The notes below the pieces were generated by a model. That model made no database searches. It was not told the origin of the DNA and worked only from the letters and a program-made list of their open reading frames with translations. A stretch of 26,555 nucleotides of DNA from CAYPIE01 sp964410665 (GTDB lineage Bacteria > Planctomycetota > Planctomycetia > Gemmatales > Gemmataceae): positions 1 through 26,555 of the forward strand of contig CAYPIE010000082.1 in the NCBI GenBank assembly GCA_964410665.1. The letters are read 5' to 3'. Position 1 is the stretch's first letter. The number at the start of each line of letters is the position of its first letter. A program made the position numbers and the translations under genes. Below are positions 15,398-24,618 of this stretch, piece after piece.

Positions 15398-15778
15398 TCA
15401 CTCCTTGACGCACTCACTGTAGAGCGCATCGAATCCCGGGCTGCTCTTCTTGGCCGCGGCCTTCAGGTCCTTGAGCAGCTGTACCTCATCGGCGTCGACC
15501 TGGTTGTCGGCGAAGATGGCGCTGCGTAACCATTTGGCCTCGGTGTCGCTGATCTCGCCGTCAGCGAGCATGTGACTCTTGACCGAGTCCATGAACAGAT
15601 CGGTGAACACCTTGACCGTCGAGGTAGCCGACTTGCGGAGGTCGTTCAAGAACTCCAGCTCGGACTTGTCAATCTTAGCGTCGGCGAACAACGCCTGGCG
15701 GATGATCTCGACTTCCTTGGTATCGATGCGACCATCGGCCAACAGAGCTGCCTTTGCCAGTTTCTTCCAGTCCGCCAT
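15398..15778 (-). CDS. TerB-like acidic helical protein with fourfold AD-x-x-I-x-x-x-E repeats
   Basis: The product is 126 aa from ATG 15776-15778, with GGAG (15785-15788) 6 nt upstream; a TTG four codons earlier is less likely. The protein has four related units: ADGRIDTKE (14-22), ADAKIDKSE (32-40), ADGEISDTE (72-80) and ADNQVDADE (90-98), in two pairs with an 18-residue spacing. This is the pattern of the tellurite-resistance TerB fold, an all-helical domain with acidic, probably metal-binding, loops. There is no signal peptide or membrane helix. No other ter genes are in view. The function is unknown; cytoplasmic metal sensing or buffering is a guess. Confidence 0.8.
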   Translation of the reverse strand: MADWKKLAKAALLADGRIDTKEVEIIRQALFADAKIDKSELEFLNDLRKSATSTVKVFTDLFMDSVKSHMLADGEISDTEAKWLRSAIFADNQVDADEVQLLKDLKAAAKKSSPGFDALYSECVKE

Positions 15779-15889
15779 GTTGTGCTCCAAAAAAGGTTGT
15801 TGGTCAGGTGGGCGCTTTGGTACGCCGCGAAGGGCGACGCGGACAGTCTAATCGCCTCTCGAGACTTTGGACAGCCGGGGGAGACGGAA

Positions 15890-16882
15890 TCAATCGCGGA
15901 GGGCACGCCCAGTGAGGTGAAGAAACACCCGCTCCAGGTTCGGCTCATCGGTCTGGAGCATGAATGGCTCTTGGCCGTACTCATTGAGCACGCTCACCAC
16001 CTTCATCAGCGTCCGGGGCAAGTCCTCACAGGTGAGCACCAGGGTCGGCGGCGTGGTGTCCAGTTGTTCGAGCTCTCCCAGTCGTGCCAGCCGCATGCTG
16101 AGTTCCTCCGGCAAATGGCTCAGCTGGAGGGTAATCTGCGATTTGAGAATACGCAGTAGCGCCGGTAGGGTATCGCAGGCGATGAGCCGGCCCTGGTCCA
16201 GGATGCCGATGCGCGGGCAAAGGGTTTGCACCTCTTCCATGTAGTGACTGGTATAAATGATGGTCATACCCTCGGCGTTTAGCTGCCGGACCAGTTCGAA
16301 GATGCGGTTGCGCGACTGCGGATCGACGCCGGTGGTTGGCTCATCGAGGAACAGCAAGCGTGGCGCGTGAATAATGGCAATGGCCAAGTTCAATCGCCGC
16401 TTCATCCCACCGGAGAAGCGGTTCGCCCGCTGTCGGGCCCGGTCGTGCAAGCCCACGGCCTCCAGGATCTGCATGGAGCGCTCGGCGAGATCCGGACGGC
16501 TCAGGCCGTAGAGGCGGCCGAAGAAGTGGAGATTTTCCTCGGCAGTTAACTCGCCGTACAGGGCCAGATCCTGGGTGACCAGGCCAATCTGGGAACGTAG
16601 CTGGGGATCGCCATTGATAAACGGTTGGCCAAACAGCTGCACCGACCCGGCGGTGGGGTGCAATAGCCCGGACAGGATGCCAAGCAGCGTGGTCTTGCCG
16701 GCCCCGTTGGGTCCGAGCAGGCCAAAGATCTCCCCGGTTGCCACCGAGAAGCTGACACCCGCCAGGGCCTGCATTCCGCCATAGCGCATCTGCAAATCGC
16801 GCACTTCTAACAAAGGAAATGCGTCCCCTGACGCCGAGGCATCCAGCACGGCAGTGCCTGCAGGCTGGGGATGTTCAGGCAT
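15890..16882 (-). CDS. ABC transporter ATPase without adjacent permease (CcmA/NatA-like)
   Basis: The product is 330 aa. Visible are Walker A GPNGAGKTT (57-65), Q-loop Q104, signature FSGGM (156-160), Walker B LLFLDEP (176-182) and H-loop H213, so it should be an active ATPase. A C-terminal extension (about 240-330) ending NLERVFLHLTGRALRD is typical of ATPases paired with ABC-2 permeases. No permease follows; upstream, 27 nt away, is the DUF4340 gene of the Gld-like cluster. It may be a second ATPase of that complex or act with a permease encoded elsewhere. The first 22 residues lie outside the domain, so a later start is possible, but I see no better ribosome site. Confidence 0.93.
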   Translation of the reverse strand: MPEHPQPAGTAVLDASASGDAFPLLEVRDLQMRYGGMQALAGVSFSVATGEIFGLLGPNGAGKTTLLGILSGLLHPTAGSVQLFGQPFINGDPQLRSQIGLVTQDLALYGELTAEENLHFFGRLYGLSRPDLAERSMQILEAVGLHDRARQRANRFSGGMKRRLNLAIAIIHAPRLLFLDEPTTGVDPQSRNRIFELVRQLNAEGMTIIYTSHYMEEVQTLCPRIGILDQGRLIACDTLPALLRILKSQITLQLSHLPEELSMRLARLGELEQLDTTPPTLVLTCEDLPRTLMKVVSVLNEYGQEPFMLQTDEPNLERVFLHLTGRALRD

Positions 16883-16909
16883 ACGCGCTCGCTTTCGCTG
16901 GGCGATTGT

Positions 16910-19384
16910 TTACTCTTGTGGCTTCTGTAGAAACACCGCCGCGGACTGCTTCAGTGATTGATATCGGTCGGCAAGCAGCGTGAACACCTCGCCGGGCAAC
17001 TGATTGGTCTGGGCATAGAGGGTCTTGCCACCAGAAGCCTTCGAGCCGAGGGTCAGGGTCAACGGCTCCTCCTCGCCGTCGCCGCGGCGGAATTCGATGC
17101 GTAGCCCACCCTTGGCGGGGTCGAGACCGTACTTACTAGCCGCTTCCTCCGGTGCAACGCCGCTCGCCACAAACTCCTCGGCCCGTGGCGCACTCAAGTT
17201 GGCTAGAAAGGTGTCGATCGCTTTCGGATCTAAGGGATAGCCCGGATCGGTCTCCCAGCTCCAAGCATCGTCTTTTTTGATCACCGAGCGGTGAACGACA
17301 TTGCCGACTACACCTTGCCAGCCGGTGAGCGTGATGGCCGTGATCGAATCGGTGGGGACGCGATAGACGATCATATCCTGCAGATTGCCGCTGACCAGCG
17401 GGGTGATGACCCCCTCGCTGACGGTAAAGACCAGCGCATTGTCGGCGAGCTTAGCGTAGACGCTTTGCGGGTCACTGGCGTCTTTGCCAAACAAATAGAC
17501 CCGTTCCTGGCCGTTGAGCAGGGTTACCGTCACTTTGAGCTTGGCTTCCTCGACGGCCAGACCAAGCCGAGCCAGGGTGGTGTCCGAGGCATGATCATCG
17601 ACCAGCTCTTTTGGCTGGAGCTTGGCGAGATTGCTGAGGATGGCATCGATCTGGACCGGGTCGGCCGCCCGATCCTTGAGGTTAGTCGGCTCGGCAAAGC
17701 TCCACTTCGCAGCGCGTGGTGACTGCGCCTCCATCCCTGCGCGGGTGATCACATAGGGGGTCTGGCCGCGTTGGAAGGCGAGCTTGGCCGCCTCGGCAGG
17801 CAGGAAGCTGGGTAAATTCGGTTCGATGTAGTCCAGCCGGTCACGGGTGACAATCGGCAACAGTGATTGGGGGACCAACACGTTGGTGGTCGTGTCCCCC
17901 TCGATGCGGCGGACATAGACGACATCCGCTTCACGCTTGCCAAAGATCAGCTCCGCTGCCGGCGAATCGGGAAGTTTGGGTTCGCTCGCTTGCTCATCGT
18001 CGCTTTGGCTGACGGCATCGGTCCAGAGCTTGATCCGAGCAGCGGGGGTGACAAAGCCCATTTCCTCATCCGACAACCCCGGAGCAGGGAAATCGGTAAT
18101 CTTCCGACTGGCAGTCAATTGACTGAGCAGTTCGCTAACCGCCTGGGCTCGAGCAGGTTGCGGTGCATCAGGCTTGGGGAAGAGTTGCCAGGTGTTGTTG
18201 GGGCCGGTGCGGTAGAGTGTGAAGTCCGAACCGGCCGCCTGGATGGCCACGGCATCGATGCGATCTTGGGCTAAGCGCAGCAAGGTGCGATCGCGCAGCG
18301 GCTTGGGGTTGGCGACGAGCTGTCGGAGTTCTTGTAGCCTTCCCGCCGGGACCTGAGCCACCACGGCCTCATTGGCTAATTTGACGTAGACCTTGGCCGG
18401 ATTACTGTCAGGGACTTGCTTGCCAATCGACAAGGTCTGCTTGCGAGTCCCCTCTTGCTCACTGCCTGGGGGTGAGGTCGAAGTCAGCTCCACCGTGAGC
18501 CGTTTGGGGTTATCGGCATCGAGATCATACTGGGCCAGGTCGCCAGGCGACTCGATAAAATCGCTGGCATTGGGCACGCGCAGACTGGTCACCAGGTTGA
18601 GTAAAGCGCGCACCCCGGTAATCCCGGGGCCCGGAGGCCCATCGAGCTCCGCACGGCCATAATCCGGCTGGGTAATCGTCCAAAGGCTGTTCGACCGAGA
18701 AAGAGCCAGGGTATCCTTGCCTTGGGTAAGGGTCAGTTGCTTGACCTGTTCGAGAGGCTGGGTGAGTCCGGCGAACAACTGCAGAGAGCGGAAATCCGAC
18801 ACATCGCGAAGCAGCGGAGCGGCAGGGCCACTGGCCGATTCGGCAAGGCTGGGTTTGAACAGGCTACGGATGTCGCCGCGGCGAAGTGCACGTGGGATAC
18901 TGGGAGCATCGCGGGTGGTGACAAAGACCAAGGCATCCCTGCCACCAGCAGTGACCTCCCCGAGGTTGACCGTTTCCTCGGCATCCACACTGGATTTGAA
19001 GATCAACTCAACGCTGGGTTTACCTAAGCCGTGGATATCGAGGTTCTCGGTGATATCCTCCGATTCAATGAACGGGGCTTTAAAGAATTCCTCAAGGATG
19101 TCGTTGACGACGAGATCGTTGACGGTAGCGTTCACTGGTTCCGTCATGCGCCATTGGTTGGAATCGGGATCGCGGAGTAAAAACAGGGTCTTCTCACTGG
19201 CCTCCGCAGGCCGCACCTTGATGGTGAGGCTGGTGATATCCTTGGGGCCAAGGTTTTGGTTTTTCAAAGCGGCTAGGACATCGCCGGCGGAATCGCTGCC
19301 ACCGTTAAGAAGCAAACTGAACAGAATGGCGATCATCAACAGAATCAGAATGCCAAACAGGGCGTAGGTCGTTCGGAAGTTCAT
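16910..19384 (-). CDS. DUF4340 protein, membrane-anchored, of Gld-like ABC cluster
   Basis: The product is 824 aa. One N-terminal membrane helix (about 8-27, TYALFGILILLMIAILFSLL) is followed by a large soluble part expected outside the cytoplasm. The soluble part repeats a DUF4340-like pattern: strands such as SVELIF, LTLTQGKD and WTITQP with LYAQTNQLPGEVFTL near the end. At least three repeated units are suggested. DUF4340 proteins typically follow GldG-type genes, as here, 30 nt after it. The role is probably an extracytoplasmic component of the transporter; the substrate is unknown. GGGA precedes the ATG by 8 nt. Confidence 0.88.
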   Translation of the reverse strand: MNFRTTYALFGILILLMIAILFSLLLNGGSDSAGDVLAALKNQNLGPKDITSLTIKVRPAEASEKTLFLLRDPDSNQWRMTEPVNATVNDLVVNDILEEFFKAPFIESEDITENLDIHGLGKPSVELIFKSSVDAEETVNLGEVTAGGRDALVFVTTRDAPSIPRALRRGDIRSLFKPSLAESASGPAAPLLRDVSDFRSLQLFAGLTQPLEQVKQLTLTQGKDTLALSRSNSLWTITQPDYGRAELDGPPGPGITGVRALLNLVTSLRVPNASDFIESPGDLAQYDLDADNPKRLTVELTSTSPPGSEQEGTRKQTLSIGKQVPDSNPAKVYVKLANEAVVAQVPAGRLQELRQLVANPKPLRDRTLLRLAQDRIDAVAIQAAGSDFTLYRTGPNNTWQLFPKPDAPQPARAQAVSELLSQLTASRKITDFPAPGLSDEEMGFVTPAARIKLWTDAVSQSDDEQASEPKLPDSPAAELIFGKREADVVYVRRIEGDTTTNVLVPQSLLPIVTRDRLDYIEPNLPSFLPAEAAKLAFQRGQTPYVITRAGMEAQSPRAAKWSFAEPTNLKDRAADPVQIDAILSNLAKLQPKELVDDHASDTTLARLGLAVEEAKLKVTVTLLNGQERVYLFGKDASDPQSVYAKLADNALVFTVSEGVITPLVSGNLQDMIVYRVPTDSITAITLTGWQGVVGNVVHRSVIKKDDAWSWETDPGYPLDPKAIDTFLANLSAPRAEEFVASGVAPEEAASKYGLDPAKGGLRIEFRRGDGEEEPLTLTLGSKASGGKTLYAQTNQLPGEVFTLLADRYQSLKQSAAVFLQKPQE

Positions 19385-19414
19385 GTGCAGTCCCGGTGCG
19401 CAGAAGGACAGAGG

Positions 19415-21550
19415 TTACCGCCGCCGCGTAATCCAAACCCCAAAGCCAAGCCCGATAATGCTAAAGAGCATCACGAAAAAGGGAAGCCCACGCAAACGAA
19501 AGGTATCTATATCATTTGAATTTATGCTATAAATGTTATATTCACGTGGTTGGATTCCAATACTTTCGGGGCGATCACGCAGCCAGTCGAGGGTCGCCGT
19601 AAACAGCCCCAAGGTCGCTTTGTCACCGACCGACCGCACATTGGCATCTGTGATAAAACTCGCCGTTCCGAATACAGCTGCTCGAGGAACATCAGTGGCA
19701 GGCTCACCCTCGGCCCCTGGGACACTCTCCTGGACCAAGACGCCGATCGGGATCGGTTCGGTGGTAAACTCAAGGTCGCGTTGGGCCTGGGGGCTCTCAT
19801 TGAGTCGGCGGACCATCTCCGCCATATCCTCTGGCCGGTTGCGCAGACGAATGGTGGCGAGCATGCCGGTTTCGAGCAGGGAATACGGCTGAAGTCCTTG
19901 GGCAGCACTGCTTGGTTGGGGACTGATCTCTTGCGTGGCGATCGGCAGATCAAGCAATAAAAATGGCAGTGGCGGGTAGGCCAATGCGATGGGGTTGTCC
20001 CGGCGAATTGCTTCCTCGGTGATCTTCACCGACACCATCGGCCTGACGACGCCACGACTGCTGATGCCATAAATGAGCCGAGTGTCAATGGCCACTCCCA
20101 ACCGTTCGAGCAGCGGTTCGAGTCCCGTCTGGGCGATCGCTTCTCCGGTCTGCATCGCCTTGTAGGCATCGACCAGTACAAACAGCTTGCCTCCTTCACC
20201 CTCTGCAGGAAACATATACCCTTCAATCGCCTTGACATGCGCCTCGGTCAGGGGCCGGACGGGGCGTGGAATCACCAGGACATCGGCATCCGCTGGAATC
20301 TTCGGCGGCCCGCCGAGCACCGCAAATGGTAGTTGCTTGACCTCGACGTTTCGTTCATTGAGATAGGTGTAGAGTCGGGTCGCGGCTTGATCCGGCGGCC
20401 CTTGCGGCGTGGCCGTACACTGAATCTCGTCATGGCCCCCTAAGAAGTAGATCACCGGCTTGCGTAACCCTTCGGCCAAAAAGCTGAGTTTCTTCATCAA
20501 GGCCACTTCGCCCGTGTAGGCAAAGTTGTCGCCTGTTTGCTCAGGATCGGGAGAGGAGATGCGCGTGAGCAGGTCGTTGGCGGGAATAAAGGCGGCCTGG
20601 TCAGTATCTGCACGGACCAGCAAGATGCCCAAGCCACCATCCTGTTTGGCCTGGGGATATTTTGTTTGTAAATCGCGGATGCGTTCATCCTCAACTGCCG
20701 GCGAAAGATACGCCACTTTCAAGTGGGCTGGATTGATCTCTTGCACGCTACTCAGGAGGGTGCGGGTGTTGGTGTAGAGATTCAGCTGCGACTGACGGTC
20801 CGGCAGAATCATGTACACCTGCACGGTCCGATTCATTCGTTTCAGAAACGTACGCGAGGTATCGGACAGCGAGAAAAAGCCGGTGCTGGTGGTGTCCAGA
20901 AAGCCGGGTAATTCCAAGAACGCGAGGACGTTGAGCACCACCAAGATCAGGATCAACAGAAACCCGGAGACCATGGCGTTGAAGCCATAGATCAGTCGCC
21001 GCAGCGTGGCGTTGGTCCGCTCCTGGGCTCGTGCCAGTTGCACCGAGACAAAGGTGATGGCGATGCCTAGCACCATACCAAAGATCGCCAGGAGAATTTT
21101 CCAGGCATTGCTGGAGTCGCCTTCCTGGATCCACTTGCTCAGGATCGAGCGGAACTGATAACCCCAGTAGAGACTGATCAAGAGCAGCCCCAAGCCCAGC
21201 GAGCCGCCGATGATTAACGTCTTGAACCGAGCTTCACTGAGCGGGGTCTCATCAATCCGGACGCGGGTGCGAAACAGCACCCCACCGCCGACCAGGACCA
21301 AGCCGAGCAATCCAAGTGAGCCCGCCAGGTTGGCGTAGCGGCTCGTCGTGGTGAGCTCGGTGAGCGACTCCGGTTCCGGACCGGTATTGATCTCCCGAAC
21401 CAGATAGACCGTGGCTACGATCAACAAAATGCCGCCCGCAACCAGCAACAGCGTGGACAGTAGCCGTTGCGAACGCTCCACCCAGCTCAAAAACGGATCG
21501 CGTTCCTCGCTGGCGCTGGGATTGGACTCAGGATGGGAATCTACAGCCAC
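19415..21550 (-). CDS. GldG-like ABC auxiliary protein with multi-helix N-terminus
   Basis: The product is 711 aa with a GTG start (21548-21550) supported by GGAGG 7 nt upstream. The start overlaps the permease stop by 10 nt, indicating translational coupling. The N-terminus has about five membrane helices (about 32-51, 75-93, 110-130, 150-171 and 189-212). Then comes the GldG-type domain, starting STGFFSLSDTSRTFLKRMN and continuing with VQVYMILP and KPVIYFLGGHDE to about residue 670, and a last helix at 689-707. Classical GldG has fewer N-terminal helices. The soluble domain should face outside and may bind substrate or partner proteins. Confidence 0.88.
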   Translation of the reverse strand: MAVDSHPESNPSASEERDPFLSWVERSQRLLSTLLLVAGGILLIVATVYLVREINTGPEPESLTELTTTSRYANLAGSLGLLGLVLVGGGVLFRTRVRIDETPLSEARFKTLIIGGSLGLGLLLISLYWGYQFRSILSKWIQEGDSSNAWKILLAIFGMVLGIAITFVSVQLARAQERTNATLRRLIYGFNAMVSGFLLILILVVLNVLAFLELPGFLDTTSTGFFSLSDTSRTFLKRMNRTVQVYMILPDRQSQLNLYTNTRTLLSSVQEINPAHLKVAYLSPAVEDERIRDLQTKYPQAKQDGGLGILLVRADTDQAAFIPANDLLTRISSPDPEQTGDNFAYTGEVALMKKLSFLAEGLRKPVIYFLGGHDEIQCTATPQGPPDQAATRLYTYLNERNVEVKQLPFAVLGGPPKIPADADVLVIPRPVRPLTEAHVKAIEGYMFPAEGEGGKLFVLVDAYKAMQTGEAIAQTGLEPLLERLGVAIDTRLIYGISSRGVVRPMVSVKITEEAIRRDNPIALAYPPLPFLLLDLPIATQEISPQPSSAAQGLQPYSLLETGMLATIRLRNRPEDMAEMVRRLNESPQAQRDLEFTTEPIPIGVLVQESVPGAEGEPATDVPRAAVFGTASFITDANVRSVGDKATLGLFTATLDWLRDRPESIGIQPREYNIYSINSNDIDTFRLRGLPFFVMLFSIIGLGFGVWITRRR

Positions 21551-23337
21551 TTGCGTGCCTCCAGGATCTTCACAGTCAGAAACACAAACAGGGTGGCAAT
21601 CGACAGATGTAAAAGCACTTTACGTAAATAGAGCCGCCCCTGCAGCGACTCCTCCCAGAGGTCAAGAAACGACAGATAGCCAAACACCGTCCGCAAATCC
21701 TCACTGACGGAAGGAATGTCCTGGGCAAGATAAAAGAACAATCCTAACAACATAAACAGAAACGTAAGAACCGCAGCGATAATCTGATTGCGGGTCAGGC
21801 TGGAGAAAAACACACCAATGGCCACCATCGCAGCCCCGGTACAGGCCAGTGCCAGATAAAAACTTAGAAGCGGCTTATAATCGAACGGTTGCCCTCCCTC
21901 CAGTCGCAGGGAGATCAGATAAAGTCCCCAGGGCACCCAGAGCAGCACAAAGAAGATCAAACTGGCCAAGAACTTACTAAGCACCACCATCGACTCGCTG
22001 ACCGGGGTGGTCATCAGGACCTCCAGCGTCCCGGTGCGGCGTTCTTCGCTAAACAGGCGCATGGTGACCGCGGGGACGACGAAGATGACTGCCATCACGG
22101 GAAGGATCTGGAACAGATAGTACCGTAAGATCGGCTCGGTAAGGACGGTGGGACGGAGCGGATCGCCGATAAGAATGTCAGTATAAAACTTGTAGTTCAG
22201 CCACCCGACCATCGACATACCAAGCAGCACCAGGTAGGCCACCGGCGAGTAGAAGTACGAAGACAGTTCGCGCCGGGTCATGACCACCAGGGTGTTGTCC
22301 GAACAGATACCAATGCTGTAACTCGCCCACAACACGCCTAGGGCCACTAAGACCACGCCGGCGGGGATCAGAAAGCCGCGCTCGCTCGCTAAGCTGACCA
22401 CTTCATAAAGGCCAAGCAGGCCGAAACCTAGTACCACCAGGCCACCCAAACCGAAGGCCAAAGCAAGGTTCCGCAGGCCATCCAGTTCGTCGGTTTCACG
22501 CCGCTCCGCGGCCGGTTTGAGTAATTCGCTGGCCTTGAGGCGTCGAGTGAGGAAGTAGCCAACCAAGCCGAGGCCCAAGCCGACCCCACCGATGGTCAGA
22601 AGGAGGGTGGCGTTGGCGGGATTGGTCAGGGTCGGTAACGCCGAACGTAGCAGGCCATACAGGCCAACCAAGGCGCCCACTCCGCCCATGCCCAGGGCCA
22701 CTTGGTAACCGCGACCGGCCGTGGAGCCGGCCATCGTGACATACAAGTTCAAAAAGGCCAGTCCGATCAAGTTGAGCAGGATGCCGCTTCCGACCAAAAA
22801 GTCGGTGCTGAGTACGCCATAGAGAAAACTGCCCACGCCCAGGATGCCACCGATGAGCAAGAAGCTCAGGGTGATGTAGTCCAGCCAGGGTTGTTCATTC
22901 TCGTGGCGCGAGAACGCCATCAGGAAGATCCAGCTGACTACTAAGCACATGATGCCGTTGGGTAGAAAGCGATAACCGACGAGGTTCTCGGGCCCGCCGG
23001 GAATCACGGCAAAGAGCAGCCCGAGCAGCAACCAGAAGTAACCGAAGAGCCCATACGAGCGGCGAATCTGCACATCCCCATCGCGTGCGGCATGGTAGAT
23101 CAGCCCCAACAACCCCGCCCCCAGAGCGATGAAGGTCGCGGCCGGGATGTCACTGCCCATCGCCTTGCGAATTAAGGCGATCAAGCCGGCGAGGGTGGCC
23201 AGCAGGAGGCTAGATAGGCCAATCATCCGGGCAACCGTCGGCGTGTCCTCGGTCATGGCCGAGGGGGCGGATTCGCGCGCCGACCAGCGCGGATTCTCCT
23301 CAGGTACTTGTTGCTCAGGCATGGTTCCGCTGGACAT
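21541..23337 (-). CDS. ABC-2 type permease (GldF/NosY-like) with extra N-terminal helices
   Basis: The product is 598 aa from ATG 23335-23337, with GAGGGAG (23343-23349) 5 nt upstream. The C-terminal 240 residues are a standard ABC-2 permease: RRELSSYFYSPVAYLVLLG, the coupling region SEERRTGTLEVLMTTPVS, then several helices. Before it lie about 340 residues with about ten further hydrophobic segments, which GldF lacks. This is either a fused membrane domain or a lineage-specific extension. It should form the membrane pore with the ATPase encoded just upstream (87-bp gap) and the GldG-like partner downstream (10-nt overlap). Confidence 0.9.
   Translation of the reverse strand: MSSGTMPEQQVPEENPRWSARESAPSAMTEDTPTVARMIGLSSLLLATLAGLIALIRKAMGSDIPAATFIALGAGLLGLIYHAARDGDVQIRRSYGLFGYFWLLLGLLFAVIPGGPENLVGYRFLPNGIMCLVVSWIFLMAFSRHENEQPWLDYITLSFLLIGGILGVGSFLYGVLSTDFLVGSGILLNLIGLAFLNLYVTMAGSTAGRGYQVALGMGGVGALVGLYGLLRSALPTLTNPANATLLLTIGGVGLGLGLVGYFLTRRLKASELLKPAAERRETDELDGLRNLALAFGLGGLVVLGFGLLGLYEVVSLASERGFLIPAGVVLVALGVLWASYSIGICSDNTLVVMTRRELSSYFYSPVAYLVLLGMSMVGWLNYKFYTDILIGDPLRPTVLTEPILRYYLFQILPVMAVIFVVPAVTMRLFSEERRTGTLEVLMTTPVSESMVVLSKFLASLIFFVLLWVPWGLYLISLRLEGGQPFDYKPLLSFYLALACTGAAMVAIGVFFSSLTRNQIIAAVLTFLFMLLGLFFYLAQDIPSVSEDLRTVFGYLSFLDLWEESLQGRLYLRKVLLHLSIATLFVFLTVKILEARKWL
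21558..21562 (-). promoter_or_regulatory. Ribosome binding site for the GTG start of the GldG-like gene
   Basis: GGAGG on the minus strand lies 7 nt before GTG 21548-21550, inside the permease coding end. It decides the otherwise uncertain non-ATG start. Confidence 0.65.
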
Positions 23338-23424
23338 GCAGACTCCCTCGAATGAAATTCCAGTCGGGTTCAAGCCACAGCTTGGATCCATGGTGTGCTC
23401 TGGACGTAGAAGTCCAAAGCGGTC

Positions 23425-24417
<993 letters not shown>

Positions 24418-24476
24418 GATGCTCCCACTCAAGGGTGTTGCGAAGCCGCCGGGCAGGAACGGACCGGGGTAGATTT

Positions 24477-24504
24477 ATCGTAGGCGAGGGTGGGCCAGCG
24501 ACAA
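24477..24504 (-). promoter_or_regulatory. Weak candidate promoter for the GldA-like operon
   Basis: On the minus strand, TTGTCG (24499-24504) and TACGAT (24477-24482) are separated by 16 nt. Each matches the sigma-70 consensus at four of six positions. The predicted leader is about 50 nt. This is only the best pair I can see in the 200-bp divergent gap. Confidence 0.25.
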
Positions 24505-24618
24505 GCAGCTTGGCCGCAAGCCAAGAACGAACCCGAGACTTCCTGGTGGACGCAGGCGGCTTGACGGGGCACAATCAAAGCCTGGCCCCCTGACGCGACT
24601 TCCACTGAAAGGATCCTC

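Noticed and set aside
15398..15778. Tellurite-resistance operon
   Set aside because: Only a TerB-like gene is present; no terA, terC, terD or terZ neighbour is visible.
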